From the NCBI GenBank assembly GCA_016719535.1, contig JADJYX010000041.1:186001-250000 (forward strand): a stretch of 64,000 nucleotides of DNA, written 5' to 3'. Position numbers and translations under genes: made by a program. The notes under the pieces are model-generated. The model was not told the origin of the DNA, ran no database searches, and worked only from the letters and a program-made list of their open reading frames with translations. Below, piece after piece: positions 44,195 to 52,267 of this stretch. The stretch comes from Rubrivivax sp. (GTDB lineage: Bacteria > Pseudomonadota > Gammaproteobacteria > Burkholderiales > Burkholderiaceae_C). Every line of letters begins with the position of its first letter. Positions within the stretch are counted from its first letter, which is position 1.

Positions 44195-44280
44195 TTTCGC
44201 CTTTCCGCTCCAACATGCCCGGTGCCAGCCCTCCCGCCCCGCCCCTTTCGCGGCCGGCGCCGCCATGAGCGCGCCGGGCC

Positions 44281-44331
44281 GCCATCGGCCGATGGCCTTC
44301 GGCAGGCACCGACAGTCCGCAGGGACTGTCG
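44281..44331. repeat. Palindrome and perfect stem-loop in the leader of the flippase gene
   Basis: A 16-bp perfect palindrome GCCATCGGCCGATGGC (44281-44296) is followed by nine-base arms CGACAGTCC (44310-44318) and GGACTGTCG (44323-44331) with a GCAG loop. They lie in the only sizeable gap (197 bp) of the cluster. No T-run follows, so this is not a standard terminator; it may be an RNA leader structure or an operator. Confidence 0.6.
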
Positions 44332-44391
44332 ATGTCCGGCCTCAGCCCGCCAGGCGCTCATCCCGGAGTGCTTTGCACGGAGGGTCGTCCA

Positions 44392-45657
44392 ATGAGCGAC
44401 GCCGGCCACCGTGCGGCGGCTGGCGGGGCCGACCGCTTCTGGCAGCGCGTGGGGCGTGTGCTGGGCGGCACGGCGCTGGCGCAGGCGATCCCGATCCTCG
44501 GCTCGCTGCTGATTGCGCGCCTGTACGCGCCGGCCGAATTCGGCCTGTTCGCGGCCTGGTTGGGGTTGGCGTACCTGGCGGCGGTGGTGGTCACCGGCCG
44601 CTTCGAGGCCGCGCTCGCGCTGGAGGCCGACGGCGAGCCGCGCCGTGCGGCCGCACGGGCCACCTTCGTCGTGGTGGGCGGCTCGGCGCTGCTGCTGCTG
44701 GTCGCGGCATTGCTGCTGTGGCTGGCGGGTGGCATCGCCGGCGTGCCGGTGCTGCTGCTGCTGCTGTTCGCGCCCACCGCGGCGGCACTCGCTGCCGCCC
44801 AGGTGTGGCAGGCCTGGGCCGCAGGGGACGGGCGGCTGTCGGCGCTGTCGTCGATGCGCATCGCGCAGGCGGTGGCGGTGACGGGCGCGCAGATCACCGC
44901 CGGCGCGCTGTGGCCGCGGGCCGAGGCACTGGCGGCGGCGCAGCTGGCGGGCCTGCTGCTGGGCCTGCTGCAGAGCTGGCGCGCGCTGCCGCCGCACCGT
45001 CCACCGCTGCCGCCGCGCGCCGAACGGCATGCCGCGATGCGTGCCTTCTGGCGCACGCGGCGGCGCTTTCCGCTGCTGTCGCTGCCGGCCGATGCCATCA
45101 ATGCCGCGGCGGCGCAGTTGCCGCTGGTCATCGTGGGCAGCCGCTTCGGCGCCGAGGCGGCCGGCTGCCTGGCGCTCACGCAACGCGTGCTGGCCGCGCC
45201 GGTGGCGCTGCTGGGCGCGGCCGTGCTGGACGTTTTCCGGCGCGAGAGCGCGCTCGCCTTTCGCGAGCGCGGCGAATGCCGCGCCGTCTTCGACCGCACC
45301 TTGCGCGTGCTGGCAGCCGGCTCGGTGGGGGTGGCGCTGCTGCTGGCGGCCACCGCCGAGTGGCTGTTCGTGCTCGCCTTCGGCGAACGCTGGCGGCTCG
45401 CTGGCACGATGGCGCTGTGGCTGCTGCCGCTGTTCGCGCTGCGTTTTGTCGCCAGCCCGCTGAGCTACCTCTTCTACGTCGCCGGCAAGCAGCATGTGGA
45501 CCTCATCTGGCAGGCGCTGCTGCTGGTGCTGACGCTGGCCACGCTGTGGCTGCCGGCCGACCTGCGCGGCGCGCTCGTCGCCTACAGCGCGGGCTACTGC
45601 GCGATGTATGGCGTCTACCTGCTCCTCTCGTTCCGCTACAGCCGGGGGCTGGCGTGA
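44392..45657 (+). CDS. Polysaccharide flippase / Wzx-like membrane protein
   Basis: A 421-residue protein with about twelve membrane helices of the polysaccharide-biosynthesis (MOP) family that flips lipid-linked oligosaccharides across the inner membrane. LGSLLIARLYAPAEFGLFAAWLG near 45 and the repeated helix pairs are typical. GGAGGG stands about nine bases before ATG 44392 and fixes the start. It follows a 197-bp gap with stem-loops, so it may begin a second transcription unit of the cluster. No Wzy polymerase gene is evident beside it. Confidence 0.86.
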   Translation: MSDAGHRAAAGGADRFWQRVGRVLGGTALAQAIPILGSLLIARLYAPAEFGLFAAWLGLAYLAAVVVTGRFEAALALEADGEPRRAAARATFVVVGGSALLLLVAALLLWLAGGIAGVPVLLLLLFAPTAAALAAAQVWQAWAAGDGRLSALSSMRIAQAVAVTGAQITAGALWPRAEALAAAQLAGLLLGLLQSWRALPPHRPPLPPRAERHAAMRAFWRTRRRFPLLSLPADAINAAAAQLPLVIVGSRFGAEAAGCLALTQRVLAAPVALLGAAVLDVFRRESALAFRERGECRAVFDRTLRVLAAGSVGVALLLAATAEWLFVLAFGERWRLAGTMALWLLPLFALRFVASPLSYLFYVAGKQHVDLIWQALLLVLTLATLWLPADLRGALVAYSAGYCAMYGVYLLLSFRYSRGLA

Positions 45658-45664
45658 GGCGCCC

Positions 45665-46279
45665 GTGATCGCCATCGTCGACTACGACATCGGCAACCTC
45701 GGCGCCGTGGCCAACATGCTGCGCCGCCTGGGCGCCGACTGCGAGATCACGGCCGACGCGGCGCGCATCGAGGCGGCCGAGCGCATCATCCTGCCCGGCA
45801 ACGGCGCCTTCGACGCCTGCATGCAAGGCCTGCGCGCCAGCGGCCTGCTGCCGGTGCTGCAACGCCGGGTGATGGGCGAAGGCGTGCCGCTGCTGGGCAT
45901 CTGCGTCGGTGCACAGATGCTGGGCCACGGCAGCGAGGAAGGGCGCGAGGCCGGCCTGGGCTGGATGGACCTGCGCGTGCGGCGCTTCCCGGCCCGGCCG
46001 GGCCTGCGCGTGCCGCACATGGGCTGGAACGGCGTGCGCGTGGAACAGCCCGGCCACCCGCTGGCCGCGGGCCTGGGCGAGGACGCGCGCTTCTATTTCG
46101 TGCACAGCTATTTCATCGACCCGGCCGACCCGGCCGACCTGCTGCTGAGTGCCGACTACGGTGGCCGCTTTGCCGCCGGCGTGGCGCGCGGCAATCTCGC
46201 GGGCGTGCAGTTTCACCCCGAGAAGAGCCACCGCTTCGGCAAGCAGCTGCTCGGCAACTTTGCCGGCGTGGCCCCGTGA
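45665..46279 (+). CDS. hisH2: HisH2-type glutamine amidotransferase of the polysaccharide cluster
   Basis: A 204-residue class I glutamine amidotransferase. The nucleophile cysteine is in LLGICVGAQML near 80, and the His-Glu pair in VQFHPEKSHRFG near 183. In Pseudomonas aeruginosa O5-type clusters a HisH-HisF-like pair feeds ammonia to WbpG to form an acetamidino group. GTG at 45665 gives MIAIVDYDIGNL, the normal HisH start. It lies 7 bp after the flippase gene, and its stop shares the base at 46279 with the hisF2 ATG. Confidence 0.9.
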   Translation: MIAIVDYDIGNLGAVANMLRRLGADCEITADAARIEAAERIILPGNGAFDACMQGLRASGLLPVLQRRVMGEGVPLLGICVGAQMLGHGSEEGREAGLGWMDLRVRRFPARPGLRVPHMGWNGVRVEQPGHPLAAGLGEDARFYFVHSYFIDPADPADLLLSADYGGRFAAGVARGNLAGVQFHPEKSHRFGKQLLGNFAGVAP

Positions 46280-47034
46280 TGCTGCGCACGCGTGTCATTC
46301 CCTGCCTGCTGCTGCGCGGTCACGGCCTCGTCAAGACCCGGCGTTTCAAGGATGCCGTCTATGTCGGTGACCCGGTGAATGCGGTGCGCATCTTCAGCGA
46401 GAAGGAGGTCGACGAGCTGGTGCTGCTGGACATCGATGCCTCGCGCGAGGGCCGCGAGCCCCCCTACGAGCTCATCGCCGAGATCGCCGGCGAATGCTTC
46501 ATGCCGGTGGCCTATGGCGGCGGCGTGCGCACGCTGGAGCAGGTGCGCCGGCTGATCCGCTCGGGCGTCGAGAAGGTGGTGGTGAATTCCGCGGCCTGCA
46601 GCTCCACCGAGGTGATCCGCGCGGCGGCCGAGGTCTTCGGCAGTCAGGCCGTGGTCGGTGCGGTCGACGCGAGGAAGACGCTGTTCGGCGGCTGGAAGGT
46701 GATGGCCCGATCGGGCACCGCGGACACCGGGCTGGCACTCGACGCCCATGTGCAGGCGCTGGTGCATGCCGGCGCCGGCGAGATCCTCGTCAACAGCATC
46801 GACCGCGACGGCACCATGAGCGGCTTCGACCTCGAACTCGTGCGCCGGGTCAGCGGCGCGGTGGATGTGCCGGTGATTGCCTGCGGTGGTGCCGGCAGCG
46901 TGGATCATCTGCGCCAGGCGGTGCGGGACGGCGGCGCCTCGGCCGTGGCTGCCGGCAGTCTGTTTGTCTTCCACGGCCGGCACCGCGCAGTGCTCATCAA
47001 CTACCCCAGCGCCGCCGAACTCGCATGGTCCTGA
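46279..47034 (+). CDS. hisF2: HisF2-type cyclase-like subunit of the polysaccharide cluster
   Basis: A 251-residue TIM-barrel HisF homologue. Histidine-pathway HisF has a catalytic Asp in CLDV near residue 11; here the segment reads RVIPCLLLRGHGLVKT, so that Asp is Leu. The second catalytic-position Asp is kept in VVGAVDARK. Loss of the first Asp fits a role as ammonia channel or synthase partner of HisH2 for WbpG rather than imidazole-ring cyclisation. It overlaps the WbpG homologue by 10 bp. Confidence 0.9.
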   Translation: MLRTRVIPCLLLRGHGLVKTRRFKDAVYVGDPVNAVRIFSEKEVDELVLLDIDASREGREPPYELIAEIAGECFMPVAYGGGVRTLEQVRRLIRSGVEKVVVNSAACSSTEVIRAAAEVFGSQAVVGAVDARKTLFGGWKVMARSGTADTGLALDAHVQALVHAGAGEILVNSIDRDGTMSGFDLELVRRVSGAVDVPVIACGGAGSVDHLRQAVRDGGASAVAAGSLFVFHGRHRAVLINYPSAAELAWS

Positions 47035-48182
47035 CCGCCGCCGCCCGCCCGTACCAACGCTGCACGCGCTGCGTGATGGACACCACCGATCCCGAGATCC
47101 GCTTCGACGCGGACGGGGTCTGCAACCACTGCCATACCTTCGACACCGTCACGCGGGCGCACTGGTTTCCCAACGAGGACGGCGCGCGGCGGTGGCAGGC
47201 CATCCTGATGCAGCTGAAGGAAGAGGGACGCGGACGCGACTACGACTGCATCCTGGGCCTCTCGGGCGGGGTGGACAGCAGCTACCTGGCGCTGAAGGCA
47301 CACGCGTGGGGCCTGAGGCCGCTGGTGGTGCACGTGGACGCCGGCTGGAACAGCGAGCTGGCGGTGGCCAACATCGAGAAGATCGTCAAGCACTGCCGCT
47401 TCGACCTGCACACCCACGTGGTCGACTGGGAAGAGATGCGCGACCTGCACCTGGCCTACCTGCGCGCCGGCATCCCCAACCAGGACGTGCCGCAGGACCA
47501 CGTCTTCTTCGCCAGCCTGTACCACTTCGCCACCCGCAACGGCATTCGCAGCATCCTCTCGGGCGGCAACCTCGCCACCGAGGGCATCTTTCCCAAGGCC
47601 TGGCACGGCAGTGCGATGGATGCCATCAACCTGAAGGCCATCCACCGTGCGCACGGCGAGCGGCCGCTGAAGACCTACACCACGGTCAGCTTCTTCCAGG
47701 CCTATGTCTGGTTCCCCTTCGTCAAGCGCATGCGCACGCTGCGGCCGCTGAACTACATGCCCTACGACAAGGCGGCGGCGGTACGGGAGCTGGAGCGCAC
47801 GATCGGCTGGCGCGCCTACGGGCGCAAGCATGGCGAATCGCTGTTCACGCGGCTGTTCCAGAACCACTACCTGCCGCTGAAGTTCGGCTACGACAAGCGC
47901 CTGCCCCACCTGTCCAGCCTCATCGTCTCGGGCCAGATGACACGCGACCAGGCGCTGGCCGAGCTGCAGCAGCCGCTGTACGACCCGCGCGAGCTGCAAA
48001 CCGACATCGCCTATTTCTGCAAGAAGCTGCGCATCACGCGCGAGCAGTTCGACGCCTTCATCGCCCAGCCGCCGCACCACCACGGCGAATACCCCACCTG
48101 GGACGGCCGCTACCGGGCGCTCAAGCGCGTGCAGGCCGTGGTCGAGCGGCTGCTGGGCCGGAGGGTCAATGTCTACAGCTGA
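47025..48182 (+). CDS. wbpG: N-acetyl sugar amidotransferase (WbpG/PseA type)
   Basis: A 385-residue PP-loop ATPase. Paired CxxC motifs (CTRC near 14, CNHC near 34) precede the ATP-pyrophosphatase loop LGLSGGVDSSY near 79. Proteins of this family convert an N-acetyl group of a sugar to acetamidino, using ammonia from the HisH-HisF pair. With WbpB/D/E/I nearby, the expected product is ManNAc3NAmA or a related acetamidino-uronate. It starts inside hisF2 and overlaps the following glycosyltransferase gene by 14 bp. Confidence 0.9.
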   Translation: MVLTAAARPYQRCTRCVMDTTDPEIRFDADGVCNHCHTFDTVTRAHWFPNEDGARRWQAILMQLKEEGRGRDYDCILGLSGGVDSSYLALKAHAWGLRPLVVHVDAGWNSELAVANIEKIVKHCRFDLHTHVVDWEEMRDLHLAYLRAGIPNQDVPQDHVFFASLYHFATRNGIRSILSGGNLATEGIFPKAWHGSAMDAINLKAIHRAHGERPLKTYTTVSFFQAYVWFPFVKRMRTLRPLNYMPYDKAAAVRELERTIGWRAYGRKHGESLFTRLFQNHYLPLKFGYDKRLPHLSSLIVSGQMTRDQALAELQQPLYDPRELQTDIAYFCKKLRITREQFDAFIAQPPHHHGEYPTWDGRYRALKRVQAVVERLLGRRVNVYS

Positions 48183-49290
48183 GGTCGTCGCCCACCTGAC
48201 GACGGCGCATCCGCGCGACGACGTGCGCATCTTCCACAAGGAGTGCACGAGCCTGGCCGCGGCCGGCTTCCAGACGCACCTGCTGGTGGCGGACGGCAAG
48301 GGCGATGCCGAACGCAACGGCGTGCGGGTGCACGACATCGGCATGTCGCGTGGCCGCCTGCAGCGCATGCTGCTGCAGCCCTGGCGCATGTGGCGGGCGG
48401 CGCGGCGGCTGCCGGCGCGGCTGTTCCACTTCCATGACCCGGAGCTGATTCCCGTGGCGCTGCTGCTGCGCTGGGGCGGACGCCACGTCATCTACGACGC
48501 GCACGAGGACGTGCCGCGCGCCGTGCTCAGCAAATACTGGATCCGCCCCTGGCTGCGCCGCACCGTGGCCACGCTGTTCGAGGCCCTCGAGGACTTCGCA
48601 GCCCGCCGCTTTTCGGCCGTGGTGGCGGCCACGCCGCACATCGCGCGGCGTTTTGCCCGGCTGAACCGGCGCACGGTGGACATCAACAACTACCCGCTGC
48701 CCAGCGAGCTGGCCGACGGCGTGCAGGCCGCCACCGCGGGGCGCAGCGTGTGCTACATCGGCGGCATCGGCCTCATCCGCGGTGCGCTCGAGATGGTTTC
48801 GGCGCTCGAGCACGTGGATGCCACGCTGCTGCTGGCCGGCGCCTTCGAGAATGCCGGCACCGAGGCGCGCCTGCGCGCCTTGCCGGGCTGGCGGAAGGTG
48901 AACTACCGCGGCAGCGTGTCGCGTGCCGAGGTGCGGCGCATCATGGCCGCGTCGCGTGCCGGGCTGATCTTCTTTCACCCCGAGCCCAACCACGTGGATG
49001 CACAGCCGAACAAGATGTTCGAGTACATGTCGGCCGGGTTGCCGGTGCTGGCCTCGGACTTCCCGCTGTGGCGCTCGCTGCTGGAAGACGCCGGCGCCGG
49101 GCGCTGCGCCGACCCGCTAGACCCGCATGCCATCGCCGCCTGCATCGCTGCGCTGCTGGACGACCCGGTCCAGGCGCAGGCCATGGGCGAGCGCGGGCGC
49201 AGGGCCGTGCACAGCGTCTACCACTGGGCCCACGAGGAGAAGAAGCTGGTGCAGCTCTACCGGGATGTCATGGACGAGGTGCCGGCGTGA
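48169..49290 (+). CDS. Glycosyltransferase family 4
   Basis: A 373-residue GT-B fold glycosyltransferase. FHFHDPELIPVALLLRW near 86 and YDAHEDVPRAVL near 113 are in the acceptor domain, and the donor-binding E-x7-E-like motif is HPEPNHVDAQPNKMFEYMSAGLPVLAS near 267. It would add one sugar to the repeat unit; donor and linkage cannot be read. It overlaps wbpG by 14 bp and the epimerase gene by 4 bp. Confidence 0.86.
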   Translation: MSTAEVVAHLTTAHPRDDVRIFHKECTSLAAAGFQTHLLVADGKGDAERNGVRVHDIGMSRGRLQRMLLQPWRMWRAARRLPARLFHFHDPELIPVALLLRWGGRHVIYDAHEDVPRAVLSKYWIRPWLRRTVATLFEALEDFAARRFSAVVAATPHIARRFARLNRRTVDINNYPLPSELADGVQAATAGRSVCYIGGIGLIRGALEMVSALEHVDATLLLAGAFENAGTEARLRALPGWRKVNYRGSVSRAEVRRIMAASRAGLIFFHPEPNHVDAQPNKMFEYMSAGLPVLASDFPLWRSLLEDAGAGRCADPLDPHAIAACIAALLDDPVQAQAMGERGRRAVHSVYHWAHEEKKLVQLYRDVMDEVPA

Positions 49291-50382
49291 AGAAGATCGT
49301 CACCGTCATCGGCGCACGGCCGCAATTCATCAAGGCCAGCGTGGTGTCGCATGCGCTGGCGGCGCAGGGTGGGCTGCACGAGGTGCTGGTGCACACCGGG
49401 CAGCACTTCGACGTCAACATGTCCGATGTCTTCTTCGCCGAGCTGGGCATGGCGCCGCCGGCGCACCAGCTCGCCATCCACGGCGGCCGGCACGGCGCCA
49501 TGACGGGGCAGATGCTCGCGGCCGTGGAGCAGGTGCTGGTGGACGAGTCGCCCGACGCCGTGCTGGTCTACGGCGATACCAACTCCACGCTGGCCGGCGC
49601 GCTGGCGGCGGTGAAGCTGCACATTCCGGTGGCGCACGTGGAGGCCGGCCTGCGCTCGTTCAACCTGGCCATGCCCGAGGAAGTGAACCGCCTGCTCACC
49701 GACCGCATCTCGCGCTGGCTCTTCACGCCCACCGACGCGGCACGCGCGCACCTGCTGCGCGAAGGCGTGGCCAGCAGCACGCATCGTGGCCGTGGGCGAC
49801 GTGATGTACGACGTCGCCCTGCACCACGGGGCGCGCACCGGCGCCGAGGGCGGGGCGCTGGAACGGCTGGACCTGGCGCCCGGTGGCTACGCCCTGGCCA
49901 CCGTGCATCGGGCGGAAAATACCGACGCTGCGTCGCGCCTGGCGGTGGTGGTGCGGGCCTTGTCGATGCTGGCGGCCACGCTGCCGGTGGTGTGGCCGCT
50001 GCACCCGCGCACGCGCCTCGTGCTGCAGCAGCAGGGCATGCTGGCGGCGCTGCCGGCGGCGCTGCGGGTGGTGGAGCCCGTGGGTTACCTCGACATGGTG
50101 CAGCTCGAGAAGCATGCCGCGCTCGTCGCCACCGATTCCGGCGGCGTGCAGAAGGAGGCCTTCTTCCACCGCGTGCCCTGCGTGACGCTGCGCGACGAGA
50201 CGGAGTGGGTGGAACTGGTGGACGCCGGCTGGAACCGCCTGGCGCCACCGCACGATGCGGCTGCGGTGGCGGCCGCCCTGCACGCCGCCATCGGCACCCG
50301 CGGCCGCGAGGTGCAGCCCTACGGCCGGGGCGACGCCGCCACGCGCATCGCCGAGCGGCTGGCCGCGGACCTGCACGCTTGA
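49287..50382 (+). CDS. wbpI: UDP-N-acetylglucosamine 2-epimerase-family protein (WbpI/WlbD type), +1 frameshift
   Basis: Epimerises UDP-GlcNAc3NAcA to the manno form in the characterised pathway. GTG 49287 opens MKKIVTVIGARPQFIKASVV, and GLRSFNLAMPEEVNRLLTDRIS follows. Near 49776 the frame must move by one base: upstream frame ends at GVAS, and RIVAVGDVMYDVAL, ATVHRAENTD, VATDSGGVQKEAFF and GRGDAATRIAERLAADL are in the next frame. Dropping one base of the CAGCAGCAC stretch restores a 364-residue protein. As written, the enzyme would be truncated at about 170 residues. Total length of 1096 bp (3n+1) fits one extra base. Confidence 0.88.
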
Positions 50383-51581
50383 ACCTGCTGCTCGTCAACC
50401 ACTATGCCGGCACCCCGATGCTGGGCATGGAATACCGCCCCTACTACCTGGCGCGCGAATGGGTGCGTGCCGGTCACCGCGTGATGGTGCTGGCGGCCGA
50501 TCACTCGCATGTGCGCGCGCTGCAGCCGGCCGCCGGGGACGAGCGGATCGACGGCATCGCCTACCGCTGGTATGCCACGCCGTCCTACGCAGGCAACGGC
50601 CCGCGCCGCGCATGGAACATCTGGGCATTCTGCGCAGCCGTGTGGCGCGATACGCCGCGCCTGGTGCGCGATTTCCGTCCCGACGTGGTGATCGCTTCGT
50701 CCACCTATCCGATGGACAACTGGGTGGTACGCCGACTGGCCCGTCGCGCCGGTGCGCTGCATGTCTACGAGGTGCACGACCTGTGGCCGCTGTCGCCGAT
50801 CGAGCTGTCGGGGCTGTCGCGCTGGCATCCCTTCGTCGCGCTGGCGCAGGCGGCGGAGGATTTTGCCTACCGGCGCTCGGACCGCGTGGTGTCCATGCTG
50901 CCCCGGGTGCATGCCTACATGGCGTCGCGCGGGCTCGACCTCGGCAAACTCGCCATCGTGCCCAACGGCATCGCGCTCGACGACTGGTCGCAGCCGCCCG
51001 AGCCCCTGCGTGCCGACGTCGCTGCGGCGCTGCGCGGCGCCGGCTGCGTGGTCGGCTACGCCGGCAGCATGGGCCTGCCCAACGCGCTGGACACCCTGCT
51101 GGACGCGGCGGCTCTGCTCGAGCACGAGCCGATGCGCTTCGTGCTCGTCGGCGGCGGACACGAGCAGGCCAGGCTGGCGGGGCGGCTGGCTGCCGAGGGC
51201 CTGGCGAACGTATCGCTGCTGCCACCGATCCCGAAGGCGCAGATTCCGGCCTTTCTGGCGGCGATCGACATCGCCTACATCGGCTGGCAGCGCGTGCCCA
51301 TCTACCGCTTCGGCATCGCGCCCAACAAATTGATGGACTACATGATGGCCGGCTGCGTCGTGCTGCACTCCGTGGAGGCGGGCAACGACCCCGTGGCCGA
51401 GGCCGGCTGCGGCCTGACCGTGCCGCCGCAGGATCCGGTGGCGGTGGCGCAGGGGCTGCGCCGCCTGGCCGCGCTGACGGCCGGGGAGCGCCGCGCCATG
51501 GGCGAACGCGGACGTGCCTTCGTGCGGGCGAACCACGCCTACCCGGTGCTGGCGCAGCGCTTCCTGGAGGCGCTGGCATGA
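50379..51581 (+). CDS. Glycosyltransferase family 4 (WbuB-like)
   Basis: A 400-residue GT-B glycosyltransferase. NLLLVNHYAGTPMLGMEYRPYYLAREW at the N-terminus, YEVHDLWPLSPIELSGLS near 124 and the donor motif FGIAPNKLMDYMMAGCVVLHS near 311 are typical of the WbuB-like GT4 group. It starts with a TTG at 50379 that overlaps the epimerase stop (TTGA). It probably adds the second or third residue of the repeat unit. Confidence 0.85.
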   Translation: MNLLLVNHYAGTPMLGMEYRPYYLAREWVRAGHRVMVLAADHSHVRALQPAAGDERIDGIAYRWYATPSYAGNGPRRAWNIWAFCAAVWRDTPRLVRDFRPDVVIASSTYPMDNWVVRRLARRAGALHVYEVHDLWPLSPIELSGLSRWHPFVALAQAAEDFAYRRSDRVVSMLPRVHAYMASRGLDLGKLAIVPNGIALDDWSQPPEPLRADVAAALRGAGCVVGYAGSMGLPNALDTLLDAAALLEHEPMRFVLVGGGHEQARLAGRLAAEGLANVSLLPPIPKAQIPAFLAAIDIAYIGWQRVPIYRFGIAPNKLMDYMMAGCVVLHSVEAGNDPVAEAGCGLTVPPQDPVAVAQGLRRLAALTAGERRAMGERGRAFVRANHAYPVLAQRFLEALA

Positions 51582-52267
51582 ACGACGAACCCCGGGCCGT
51601 GGCCGAACGTTATGCCCGCCGCGGCAACGGCGGGCTCTACAGCCCGCTCGAACCCGATGTCTGGCAGACGCTGCACGAACGCCAGCGCGTGCTGCTGGGT
51701 TTTCTGTCGGCGGCCGGACATCACGATCTGTCGATGCTGACCGTCACCGAAGTGGGTTGCGGCAGCGGCGGCAACCTGCTGGAACTGCTGCGCCTGGGCT
51801 TCGCGCCCGCGCACCTGACCGGGCTGGAACTGCTGCCGCAACGATGCGCGCAGGCGCGCGCGGTGCTGCCGGCGGCCACCCGGCTGTGGCAGGGCGACGC
51901 CACCCAGGCGCCACTGGCACCCGCCAGCCAGGACCTGGTCTTTGCCTATACCGTCTTCTCGTCGCTGCTGGACGATGCCTTCCAGCAGCGCCTGGCCGAC
52001 GCCATGTGGGGGTGGCTGAAACCCGGCGGCGCCGTGGTCTGGTACGACTTCACCGTGGACAACCCGCGCAACCCGGACGTGCGCGGCATGCCCGCGCGGC
52101 GCGTGGCGCAGCTGTTCGCGCGGGGGACAATGCGTGCGCGCCGGGTCACGCTGGCGCCGCCCATCGGTCGGCGGGTGGTGCGGCTGACGCCCGCGGCCTG
52201 GCGCCTGTTCAATGCCGTGCCGCTGCTGCGCACGCACCTGTTGGCCTGGATCGAAAAACCCGCATGA
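51578..52267 (+). CDS. Class I SAM-dependent methyltransferase
   Basis: A 229-residue protein with the SAM motif VTEVGCGSGGNLLELL near 57, GLELLPQRCAQARAVLP as motif II and ATRLWQGDATQAPL as motif III. WYDFTVDNPRNPDVRG near 153 is the conserved strand-loop of a subgroup seen in O-antigen loci. It may methylate a sugar or cap the chain. It overlaps both neighbours by four bases. Confidence 0.82.
   Translation: MNDEPRAVAERYARRGNGGLYSPLEPDVWQTLHERQRVLLGFLSAAGHHDLSMLTVTEVGCGSGGNLLELLRLGFAPAHLTGLELLPQRCAQARAVLPAATRLWQGDATQAPLAPASQDLVFAYTVFSSLLDDAFQQRLADAMWGWLKPGGAVVWYDFTVDNPRNPDVRGMPARRVAQLFARGTMRARRVTLAPPIGRRVVRLTPAAWRLFNAVPLLRTHLLAWIEKPA

Noticed and set aside
45665..47034. Histidine biosynthesis genes hisH and hisF
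   Set aside because: Context (WbpG homologue, O-antigen cluster), lack of other his genes, and loss of the HisF catalytic Asp point to sugar amidination instead.
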